A model generated the notes under the pieces. The model made no database searches, was not told the DNA's origin, and worked only from the letters and a program-made list of their open reading frames with translations. The translations under genes and the position numbers were made by a program. This document shows, piece by piece, positions 7,465-14,002 of a DNA stretch of 18,723 bases; position 1 is the stretch's first letter; the number at the start of each line of letters is the position of its first letter. This stretch comes from CAZAYB01 sp964489215 (GTDB lineage Bacteria > Planctomycetota > Phycisphaerae > Sedimentisphaerales > Anaerohalosphaeraceae). The stretch spans positions 1 through 18,723 of the forward strand of contig CAZAYB010000031.1 in the NCBI GenBank assembly GCA_964489215.1, read 5' to 3'.

Positions 7465-8850
7465 TTAAAGTGCCTCTTCAGCAGACTCAATCGATTCGCT
7501 CGAATCCTCGTAACTTACATCGTCAGATTCAGCATGTCCTTCGTGCAGAAATTCATCTGCAGCAGCAGCAGCGTCGCCAAGCTTGTTGTGAATCTTATTT
7601 TCAACATGCGTACGCAAATTGAAATCACGCTCGGTAAGATCAAGCTGAGCAATCAAATCATCCAGACTTAAAGAATCTTCTTCCTCATCATCTTTGGATT
7701 CGAGGTACTCATTTTGCTGGTCTTCGCTTTTAACGAAATTTTCCAGTGCTGAACTGTTGTTCACCTGCGCCTGCTCATCAGCCGCTGCGACAGCCTCAGC
7801 AACCTGCTCAGTAGCCGTCGCTACTTCCTGCTCTGCGTTTTCCACTGCCTGCTGAAGCTGCTCAAACTGCTTAGCTGTCAGTTCACTTTTAACTTCTTCA
7901 ACGCTGCCTGACGCCTCTGAATCTGCCTGCTCAGCGTTTTGAGTCGGACTCTGTTCATGCTGGTCGTCCTGCTGTTCATCAGACTGCTCATCCTGACCGC
8001 CGTCAGGTTTCTGCTCATGCTGCGGCAGATAATCGGTAATATTTTCCATAGCCTCAACATTTGCATTCTTATCCTGAGCCGAATCCTCAACAGCCTGCTG
8101 CTGGTTATCATTGTTTTGCTGCTGAGCCTCGTCGCTTTGCTGCTGATTTTCTTCACGCTGTTTATTCGCTGCGTAAATAAACCTGCGGGCACGGGTAACT
8201 GGGTCGCTTTCGCTATAACCTGCCTCAGCTCGTTCACGCTCATGATCCGATTTAAAGCGATTTTCTACCCTGTCAAGATCATTTAGAAGATTATCCAACG
8301 GCCCTTTACTTCCATAATCTAAATTCTGTTCAAATAGTTCCAATTTTTGAGCCCTTTCCATTTCCAGTTGTCTGTTAGCTCGTTCAACTTCGAGCTTTTT
8401 TATAGACCTCTCCAGCTCTATCTGCCTGTTAAGCATCTCGAGCTGAAGTTGTTTTTCCGTTTTCTCACGCTTAAGCTTCTTACGCTCATTCTCATATTCC
8501 TTACTGCTTTGCTTAGCCTTTTTAATATGTATCTTCGCAACACCAAGACCAAGCTTGCGATTGGCCTTTTCAAGTTCAAGCTGCTGCCTGGTAAGCTCAA
8601 CAAGCTTCATAAGATCAAGACATTCATCCGCAAGCATAGGTAAATCAGTACGGGAATTGGCAAGAAACTGATAATTAAACCAATCCTGAATATGATCTTC
8701 ACCTGGAAGCTGACAAATATCACTGCGCTTACCGACCGGCTTATCGGGCATCGATGTTATCATCCTGGCCTTGTCAAAGCTGCGAGTCCAGGGCCCTCCT
8801 GTCGCCCGTTCACAATAAAGCTTAATGCGTTTTAATTGTTCTTTATCCAT
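7465..8850 (-). CDS. Unrecognised Gln/Glu-rich coiled-coil protein with phage-like N-terminal module
   Basis: A 461-aa acidic, probably cytoplasmic protein with no signal peptide or membrane segment. Residues 1 to about 80 form a compact module with CERATGGPWT (13-22) and FLANSRTDLPMLADE (62-76). This pairing of an ERAT.GPW motif with an A..RTDLP..L motif recurs in small phage and prophage proteins of unknown function. Residues about 82-175 are a strong coiled coil, dense in Leu, Glu, Lys and Arg (LELEKANRKL, KLEVERANRQ). About 230-310 is Gln/Asp/Glu-rich low complexity (ENQQQSDEAQQQNNDNQQQ). A second helical part (325-370) and an acidic tail (ESIESAEEAL) follow. The Shine-Dalgarno is weak (GGATG, about 9 nt away), but the module begins at once after this ATG. 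It diverges from another coiled-coil gene. No function can be assigned. Confidence 0.8.
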   Translation of the reverse strand: MDKEQLKRIKLYCERATGGPWTRSFDKARMITSMPDKPVGKRSDICQLPGEDHIQDWFNYQFLANSRTDLPMLADECLDLMKLVELTRQQLELEKANRKLGLGVAKIHIKKAKQSSKEYENERKKLKREKTEKQLQLEMLNRQIELERSIKKLEVERANRQLEMERAQKLELFEQNLDYGSKGPLDNLLNDLDRVENRFKSDHERERAEAGYSESDPVTRARRFIYAANKQREENQQQSDEAQQQNNDNQQQAVEDSAQDKNANVEAMENITDYLPQHEQKPDGGQDEQSDEQQDDQHEQSPTQNAEQADSEASGSVEEVKSELTAKQFEQLQQAVENAEQEVATATEQVAEAVAAADEQAQVNNSSALENFVKSEDQQNEYLESKDDEEEDSLSLDDLIAQLDLTERDFNLRTHVENKIHNKLGDAAAAADEFLHEGHAESDDVSYEDSSESIESAEEAL

Positions 8851-8875
8851 TTTAAAACATCCAAAAAACCATACC

Positions 8876-8904
8876 TACAGCCGGTACAAACCGTATAGGC
8901 TGTA
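8876..8904 (-). promoter_or_regulatory. Leader hairpin upstream of the 461-aa gene
   Basis: TACAGCC (8904-8898 read leftward) and GGCTGTA (8882-8876) are perfect complements. Inside, CGGT-TTGT-ACCG can pair and stack on the outer stem, with a five-base bulge on one side. It would sit about 25 nt ahead of the start codon in the leader, followed by a T-run (GGTTTTTT) some nucleotides later. An attenuator or protein-binding leader is possible; nothing proves transcription of it. Confidence 0.4.
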
Positions 8905-9072
8905 TTAAAGATTCGGCATACTGACCACCCCACTTAATTAAATCAGTCTCATACAAAAAAAATACTTGAGAAGATCTGAATAAACCCTTTGCGTTCATTT
9001 ATATTTATCGGACAAAGCACTTACAAAAAATATTTACTTAAAAACCTCTGACAACTTACATATATATATACC

Positions 9073-9158
9073 TTTTTATAACCATCGCAGAAAACATCCA
9101 ATGACCTATAATTAACAGCCTGCATTAAGCACCCCGCAAATATTTATAAGACCATCGC
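9073..9158. repeat. Imperfect direct repeat with TTTATAA and CCATCGC
   Basis: TTTTTATAACCATCGC (9073-9088) and TATTTATAAGACCATCGC (9141-9158) share TTTATAA and CCATCGC, differing by a GA insertion, 70 bp apart. Read leftward, each has TATAAA preceded by GCGATGG, so they could be duplicated leftward promoter pieces for the 461-aa gene. Neither has a convincing -35 at the right distance. Confidence 0.3.
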
Positions 9159-9243
9159 CATATCAGTAACATCTCTTAATAAACAACCACTGAAGACAGG
9201 TTTAAATTCTAAAATAATTTTCAGGACCCGCTTGGTAGTTAAG

Positions 9244-9271
9244 TTTACCTGATTATCTGCCGACTTAAAAT
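9244..9271 (+). promoter_or_regulatory. Possible promoter of the 110-aa gene
   Basis: TTTACC (9244-9249), a 16-bp spacer and TAAAAT (9266-9271) make a moderate sigma-70-like promoter. It gives a leader of about 60 nt before the ATG at 9339, including a small GTCAG/CTGAC hairpin. Confidence 0.35.
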
Positions 9272-9338
9272 ACCGTCAGAAGAACTGACCAGACGTAGTG
9301 GAAACTAATAATCCAGTTACTCATTATGGAGAACAAAA

Positions 9339-9671
9339 ATGTCAAACCAAAAATCGAGACCACTTATCTTAGCTGAAAAAGCAGAGGAAGCTGCGGTAGC
9401 CGCAGTAACAAAAGCAAAGGCTGAAGCTGAAGCAATGAAATTGCTCGAAAGAGCAGAATCAGAAGCTCGCGAAGCCGTAATGGGAGCCGAAGATGCCGTT
9501 CGCAAGGCTGAAGAGTCAGCTGCAGAAGAAAGAGCAAAGGCAGAAGAAGCCGCCGCTCGTGCAGAAGAGATCGCAAACAAGGCAAGAAGAGCAAAAGAAG
9601 ATGCAGAAAACGCGGTAGCAAAAGTAAAGGCTGCCGAAGTTGTTGCAGCTTCCGCTCGCGCAAAGAAATAA
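9339..9671 (+). CDS. Unrecognised 110-aa Ala/Glu/Lys-rich helical protein
   Basis: A 110-aa protein, MSNQKSRPLILAEKAEEAAV and onward, that is one-third alanine (36 of 110) with about a fifth glutamate and many Lys/Arg. From residue 12 to the end there is no proline or aromatic residue and only one glycine, so it should be one long helix or Ala-coil. There is no signal peptide or transmembrane segment. A GGAG Shine-Dalgarno 7 nt before the ATG and a length free of stops support it as a real gene; the antisense open frame is a consequence of its repetitive codons. The composition resembles TolA-like linkers, stress-type helical proteins and histone-H1-like bacterial proteins, and none of these can be favoured. 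It diverges from the 461-aa coiled-coil gene and is followed by a chain of inverted repeats. Confidence 0.72.
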   Translation: MSNQKSRPLILAEKAEEAAVAAVTKAKAEAEAMKLLERAESEAREAVMGAEDAVRKAEESAAEERAKAEEAAARAEEIANKARRAKEDAENAVAKVKAAEVVAASARAKK

Positions 9672-9673
9672 GC

Positions 9674-9807
9674 GCTGTTACAGCAAAAGTCCGAAAAACC
9701 GGACGCTCGGCAAGCCTGTCTGCAGGCGGCTTGTCGAATATATTCGACTATGAATATGTTGTAACCAAAGGGTTGTAGGCCTGATCTTTATCGGTTTACA
9801 ACCCTTT
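9674..9807 (+). other. Chain of inverted repeats after the 110-aa gene, possible structured RNA
   Basis: Starting 3 nt past the stop codon, five inverted repeats follow in 134 bp. They are GCTGT-T-ACAGC (9674-9684), GTCCG/CGGAC (9689-9704), CGGCAAGCC/GGCTTGTCG (9708-9736, one G-T pair, with an alternative GCCTG/CAGGC core), the palindrome TCGAATATATTCGA (9734-9747), and AAAGGGTTGTA/TACAACCCTTT (9767-9807, 11 perfect pairs). GTTGTAACC (9758-9766) can compete for the last 3' arm. No long T-run follows, so an ordinary terminator does not explain it. It could be a structured 3' UTR, a small RNA, or protein-binding DNA. The 338-bp gap 9672-10009 holds this, a weak promoter and a hairpin before murE. 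Confidence 0.45.
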
Positions 9808-9875
9808 AATCTCTCCCAAAAAACCCAATATCTGCTCATAATCAGCGATTTCAAAACTTCACCCAAATTTTCCTT

Positions 9876-9902
9876 TTGTACTCGCTCATTAAACACTAAA
9901 AT
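9876..9902 (+). promoter_or_regulatory. Weak candidate promoter for the mur operon
   Basis: TTGTAC (9876-9881) and TAAAAT (9897-9902) are separated by 15 bp. The -10 is good, the -35 matches three of six and the spacing is short. If used, the hairpin at 9925-9946 would lie in the murE leader. Confidence 0.25.
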
Positions 9903-9924
9903 ACTGTTGCAGGGCCTGATCAGA

Positions 9925-9954
9925 TATCGGCTTTTCAGTGCCGATACAGTTTTT
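9925..9954 (+). terminator. Terminator- or attenuator-like hairpin before murE
   Basis: TATCGGC (9925-9931) pairs with GCCGATA (9940-9946) around TTTTCAGT, followed by CAG and five T residues (9950-9954). An outer CAGGG/CCCTG pairing (9910-9914 with 9957-9961) could enclose it. It would end rightward transcripts from the 110-aa gene, or act as an attenuator if murE transcription starts just upstream. Confidence 0.45.
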
Positions 9955-10009
9955 GTCCCTGGACGCAACGTCGAAATATGTGTTTATATTTAAATGCCGG
10001 GTAAGGAAA

Positions 10010-11443
10010 ATGAATTTCGCCGAATTAATGTCCGTTATTTCGAAAAGCTCTAAAAAACCCAAAATCTGTTATGATTCCAGAACGGTTGAACCAGGTGACT
10101 GCTTTGTCGCGATAAAAGGAAATAAACTTGACGGACACGATTTTATTCAAAACGCCTTAAATAACGGCGCAAAATTCATCATTTCCGAAAAACCCGCAGA
10201 TACCGAATCAGCTCAAAATATTATAGTAAACGACTCATCTGTGGCACTGGCTCTGCTGGCTCAAAGCGCAATGTCAAATCCCTCAATGGAACTGACTAAC
10301 CTGGCCGTTACCGGTACAAACGGAAAAACAACCGTCGGATTCCTCGTAAGGTCAGTCATTCACAAGGCAGGCCAAAAATGCGGACTGATAGGAACTATCG
10401 TTTATGATACTTCAATCGCTTCGGTAAACGCGTCACTGACAACACCGGATGCCATAACAATCGCTGCCATGAGCAGAGAAATGCTCGATGCCGGTGCCGA
10501 ATATATGATGATTGAGGCAAGCAGTCACGCATTGGTACAAAAAAGACTGGCAGGAATTGAATTCGCCGCCGCAGCTTTCACCAACCTCTCAAGTGAACAC
10601 CTCGACTATCATGATACAATAGACGATTACCTCGCCGCCAAAACACTGCTGTTTCAAAACCTCGGCCCCGAATCCGCTGCTATACTGAACAAACAGTCAC
10701 CCCACTTTGAAAAAATCGCAGAAAAAACCGATGCCAGAATATTGACCTACGCCGTAAATGCCCCTGCCGATATTTCCGCAGATATCATTTCAATGGACCA
10801 TAACGGAACAATATTCAACATTACTTTTCAAAACGAAACTGCACAGGTTAAAACAAAACTTATCGGGGAATATAACGTAAAAAACCACCTTGCCGCGGCC
10901 GGTTTGTGCCTTGAGGCTGGCTTTAACCTCGATGAAATTGCAACAGGACTGGCAAGCCTTGAATACGTACCCGGAAGACTCGAACCGGTCAGATGCGGGC
11001 AGGACTTTTCGGTCTTCATAGATTACGCACACACCGACGATGCACTGGAAAGAGTACTCAAAACACTCAGACCTCTGTGTAAGGCAAAAATAATTACCGT
11101 CTTCGGATGCGGAGGCGACAGGGACAAAACCAAAAGACCAAGAATGGCAAAAGTCGCGCAGGAAAATTCCGATTACATCATAGTAACAAACGATAACCCA
11201 AGAACTGAAAAGCCTTCGCTTATCATCGAAGACATTCAAAAAGGGTTCACGCAGCACTGTCAGCAAAAAGTCATAGTTGAACAGGACAGAAGAAAAGCAA
11301 TTAAAACAGCAATTCAAAAAGCCCAAAAAGACGACATAGTTCTGATAGCTGGGAAAGGGCACGAAATCTATCAGATCGTCGGTGATGACAAGTTCTACTT
11401 TAGCGACGTCGAAATTGCCTCGGAGATAATTGCCTCCAAATGA
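10010..11443 (+). CDS. murE: UDP-N-acetylmuramoyl-L-alanyl-D-glutamate--2,6-diaminopimelate ligase
   Basis: A 477-aa cytoplasmic Mur ligase that adds the third residue of the peptidoglycan stem peptide using ATP. The N-terminal domain (1-90, with YDSRTVEPGDCFVAIKG) binds the UDP part. The ATP loop is TGTNGKTT (101-108). Central motifs are EASSHAL, TNLSSEHLDYH (191-201) and the Lys211 region AAKTLLF expected to be carbamylated. The C-terminal domain carries FGCGGDRDKTKRP, DNPR (395-398) and AGKGHE. DNPR is the known signature for meso-diaminopimelate rather than lysine. I start at ATG 10010, where AAGGA lies just upstream, rather than at 9938, whose extra 24 residues would include the hairpin with the T-run. 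The TGA overlaps the murF ATG. Confidence 0.96.
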   Translation: MNFAELMSVISKSSKKPKICYDSRTVEPGDCFVAIKGNKLDGHDFIQNALNNGAKFIISEKPADTESAQNIIVNDSSVALALLAQSAMSNPSMELTNLAVTGTNGKTTVGFLVRSVIHKAGQKCGLIGTIVYDTSIASVNASLTTPDAITIAAMSREMLDAGAEYMMIEASSHALVQKRLAGIEFAAAAFTNLSSEHLDYHDTIDDYLAAKTLLFQNLGPESAAILNKQSPHFEKIAEKTDARILTYAVNAPADISADIISMDHNGTIFNITFQNETAQVKTKLIGEYNVKNHLAAAGLCLEAGFNLDEIATGLASLEYVPGRLEPVRCGQDFSVFIDYAHTDDALERVLKTLRPLCKAKIITVFGCGGDRDKTKRPRMAKVAQENSDYIIVTNDNPRTEKPSLIIEDIQKGFTQHCQQKVIVEQDRRKAIKTAIQKAQKDDIVLIAGKGHEIYQIVGDDKFYFSDVEIASEIIASK

Positions 11444-12810
11444 TCACCGAAAAAGTAAAAAACCTCTGCCGGATCTTAAACGCCGACGAAAGCAAAATTG
11501 ACCCGGACATTTCATTCACCGGCGTAAGTACCGACTCAAGAACCATAAAGCCAAATCAGTGCTTCTTCGCCATAAAAGGACAGGCTTTTGACGGCCACGA
11601 TTTCCTCGAACAGGCAATACAAAAAAAAGCCGCCTGCTGCGTAACACAAAAACCTTACAACTGCGACTCGGTCCCCTGCATTACCACTGAAAACACCATA
11701 ACCGCACTCGGACAGCTCGCAGCATGGTACAGAAAAAAATACAGCTTCAAGGTCATCGCAATAACAGGCTCAGCAGGAAAAACCACAACAAGAGAAATAA
11801 TCTACCACTGCCTCAAAAACAAATACAAAACTCACCGCTCTCCAAAAAGCTTCAACAATAACATAGGCCTGCCCCTTACCATACTGTCAGCCCAACCAGA
11901 CACTCAGGTTCTTGTCACTGAAATCGGGGCCAACGCACCGGGCGAAATTGCACACCTTTCAAAAATCGCAAACCCCGACATCGCACTTATTACAAACATC
12001 CACCCCGCCCACCTCCAGGGATTCGGTTCCATTGAAAACATCATCAAAGAAAAGGCCTCCATAGCAATCGGCCTAAAAAACGGTGCGCCGGTCATTATCA
12101 ACGGTCATTTCAAAGACCTTATCGAACAGACAAAAAAAATTACTCCCCAGATAATAACTTTCGGAAACACCGATTATTTTGATATCTTTTCTCAGCAGCT
12201 TTTGTCAATGGGCACAAAAGGACAAATTACCATTGATAACAAACAGATAAATGTTCCGCTGCCGGGCTCTGCAAACCTGGAAAATACCCTCGCCGCATGG
12301 GCTGTTTGCAAACAATTGGGCATCAGCCTTAACCACTTCCAAAATGCTCTAAACCAAATGCCGCAGGTCGAAATGAGACTGAACATATTACAGGCAGGAC
12401 CTATAACAATAATTGACGACTCTTACAATGCAAATCCCGCTTCTATGGCAAACGCTGTAGATACCCTTTCCCAACTGGCAAAAAACAAACAAAAAAGACC
12501 CGTCTTCATCGCTGGTGACATGGCAGAGCTCGGACAGGCCGCAAGCCCGCTCCACCGCCAGTTAGGCGATATCACCGCTAAAAAGGGTATTAAACTTGTA
12601 CTTGCTGCCGGCAAATACGCAAATGACATAATCCTCGGGATAAAAAATGCCAAAGCGCCCAACTGCGAACACGCCTCTTTTAAAGATACAGATACTCTTT
12701 GCGATAATCTGGATAAATTCCTCACTCCTGACGATATAATACTGGTTAAAGGCTCACGAAACATGAGAATGGAAAAAGCTGTAAAGAAAATTGCACAATT
12801 ATTCGCGTAA
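11440..12810 (+). CDS. murF: UDP-N-acetylmuramoyl-tripeptide--D-alanyl-D-alanine ligase
   Basis: A 456-aa Mur ligase that joins D-Ala-D-Ala to the UDP-MurNAc-tripeptide made by MurE, completing the cytoplasmic precursor. Visible features are the N-terminal TDSRTIKPNQCFFAIKG (31-47), the ATP loop TGSAGKTTT (109-117), SFNNNIGLPLT (137-147), TEIGANAPGEI (160-170), TNIHPAHL (185-192), Lys205 in IKEKASI at the carbamylated position, DDSYNANP (326-333) and AGDMAELG (358-365). Its ATG overlaps the murE stop by 4 bp (ATGA), which implies coupled translation, and it has no strong binding site of its own. The length is normal for the family. Confidence 0.96.
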   Translation: MITEKVKNLCRILNADESKIDPDISFTGVSTDSRTIKPNQCFFAIKGQAFDGHDFLEQAIQKKAACCVTQKPYNCDSVPCITTENTITALGQLAAWYRKKYSFKVIAITGSAGKTTTREIIYHCLKNKYKTHRSPKSFNNNIGLPLTILSAQPDTQVLVTEIGANAPGEIAHLSKIANPDIALITNIHPAHLQGFGSIENIIKEKASIAIGLKNGAPVIINGHFKDLIEQTKKITPQIITFGNTDYFDIFSQQLLSMGTKGQITIDNKQINVPLPGSANLENTLAAWAVCKQLGISLNHFQNALNQMPQVEMRLNILQAGPITIIDDSYNANPASMANAVDTLSQLAKNKQKRPVFIAGDMAELGQAASPLHRQLGDITAKKGIKLVLAAGKYANDIILGIKNAKAPNCEHASFKDTDTLCDNLDKFLTPDDIILVKGSRNMRMEKAVKKIAQLFA

Positions 12811-12822
12811 CCAGGATATAAC

Positions 12823-13959
12823 TTGATTTACCATCTCTTAAAATCTTTTGAACAGGTTGTCCAGAAACTCGGCTTCTACGCATACGAAGACGTCATCTTC
12901 AGATGCATAATGGCTGCCATTCTCTCGCTGGCAATATCGTTGTTCACCGGGCCCAAAATCATAAGATGGCTGATGAGAATGAAAATCGGTGACAGGCCGG
13001 AGTTTCACCACGCCGCTCTGAACGAACTGATGAGAGAAAGAGCAAACACACCGACAATGGGCGGTCTGATAATAATGCTCTCAATACTCGTCAGCACAAT
13101 ATTATGGGCAGACCTTTCTAATCCTTTCATACACAAGGCAATGTTTGTTATTATCTGGTTCGGCGGAATCGGCGCAGCGGACGACTGGCTCAAACTCACC
13201 AGTAAAATAAAGCACAGAAGCAGGGACGGATTAAAAGCATGGGAAAAACTCGTCTTCCAGTTCGGAGGAGCCGTCCTGGTGGGGCTGTTCCTGTACTCAG
13301 ATTTCACTTTGCTGCCCGACGCCAGAAGACTATGGCTGCCTTTCTACAAACACGGTATACCGCTGGCAGGCTCAGCTTTTGCAATAATTACCGTTCTATA
13401 CGTCTCCGCCACAAGCAACGCCGTCAATCTGACCGACGGAATGGACGGACTCGCTTCCGGATGCGTTGGAATTATGTCAGCTGTACTGGTAATACTATGC
13501 TTTGTCGCCTCGGAATCAATGTCAAGAACAAGCTCATCACTTTGGGCAAGCTACCTCTTATTACCCCACGTACCGGGCGCCGGCGAGCTTTGCATATTCT
13601 ACTCTGCAATTATGGGTGCCATACTCGGATTCCTATGGTATAACTGCCACCCGGCTCAGGTCTTCATGGGAGACGTCGGCTCATTACCCCTCGGTGCCGC
13701 AATGGGCTACGGAGCAATCGTAAGCAGACACGAAATACTGCTCCTTATTATTGGAGGTGTCTTCGTCATGGAACTGGCAAGCGTAATACTCCAGGTCGGA
13801 TACTTCAAGTACACCGGAGGAAAAAGGCTCTTCAGATGCGCCCCAATACATCACCATTTCCACCTCGCAGGCTGGTCTGAACCACAGGTGGTCGTAAGAT
13901 TCTGGCTGATGGCAATTGGTTTTGCGACCATCGCGCTTGCGACATTGAAAATCAGATAA
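12823..13959 (+). CDS. mraY: Phospho-N-acetylmuramoyl-pentapeptide transferase (lipid I synthase)
   Basis: A 378-aa inner-membrane enzyme that transfers phospho-MurNAc-pentapeptide, the MurF product, onto undecaprenyl phosphate to form lipid I. Diagnostic stretches are TPTMGGLIIM (76-85), ADDWLKL with Asp120-Asp121, NAVNLTDGMDGL (199-210), FMGDVGSLPLG (281-291, Asp284) and PIHHHFHLAGW (341-351), embedded in about ten transmembrane helices. The start is a TTG at 12823, chosen because AGGA lies 6 nt upstream and the N-terminus then aligns with the normal MraY start; the first in-frame ATG (residue 30) would remove the first helix. It follows murF by 12 bp and ends the operon; murD and later division genes are not next to it. 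Confidence 0.95.
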   Translation: MIYHLLKSFEQVVQKLGFYAYEDVIFRCIMAAILSLAISLFTGPKIIRWLMRMKIGDRPEFHHAALNELMRERANTPTMGGLIIMLSILVSTILWADLSNPFIHKAMFVIIWFGGIGAADDWLKLTSKIKHRSRDGLKAWEKLVFQFGGAVLVGLFLYSDFTLLPDARRLWLPFYKHGIPLAGSAFAIITVLYVSATSNAVNLTDGMDGLASGCVGIMSAVLVILCFVASESMSRTSSSLWASYLLLPHVPGAGELCIFYSAIMGAILGFLWYNCHPAQVFMGDVGSLPLGAAMGYGAIVSRHEILLLIIGGVFVMELASVILQVGYFKYTGGKRLFRCAPIHHHFHLAGWSEPQVVVRFWLMAIGFATIALATLKIR

Positions 13960-14002
13960 ACTTCTTCAATTAAATCAGCCCTGAAACCCCAAATCCGCAA
14001 TT

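Larger units (their letters stand above)
8851..9338. other. 488-bp AT-rich divergent intergenic region
   Basis: No open frame of interest runs through this gap between the 461-aa and 110-aa genes. It contains a leader hairpin (8876-8904), a (TA)n run near 9060-9070, an imperfect direct repeat (9073-9158), a possible rightward promoter (9244-9271) and a small hairpin (GTCAG 9275-9279 with CTGAC 9285-9289). The rest is AT-rich sequence in which I see nothing specific. It is long for this otherwise compact window. Confidence 0.6.

Noticed and set aside
7939..8286. Hydrophobic 115-aa frame antisense to the 461-aa gene
   Set aside because: The Leu/Val richness is produced by the Gln/Glu/Asp-rich codons of the opposite strand; no start signal.
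8851..9338. Replication origin in the AT-rich spacer
   Set aside because: It is AT-rich with a TA run, but I find no cluster of DnaA boxes and no dnaA, dnaN or gidA nearby.
9364..9663. Leu/Arg-rich open frame antisense to the 110-aa gene
   Set aside because: It is the mirror of Ala/Glu/Lys codons, with no ribosome binding site; the plus-strand gene has GGAG at the right distance.
9674..9807. Integron attC site or mobile-element end
   Set aside because: The hairpins recall attC structure, but no core sites, integrase, cassette array or target duplication is visible.
9678..9968. 96-aa leftward frame through the hairpin region
   Set aside because: No recognisable domain, and it runs through inverted repeats; it looks like a chance frame.
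10790..11362. 190-aa frame antisense to murE
   Set aside because: It lies wholly inside the conserved murE ligase domain, Cys/Phe-rich composition is typical of a shadow frame.
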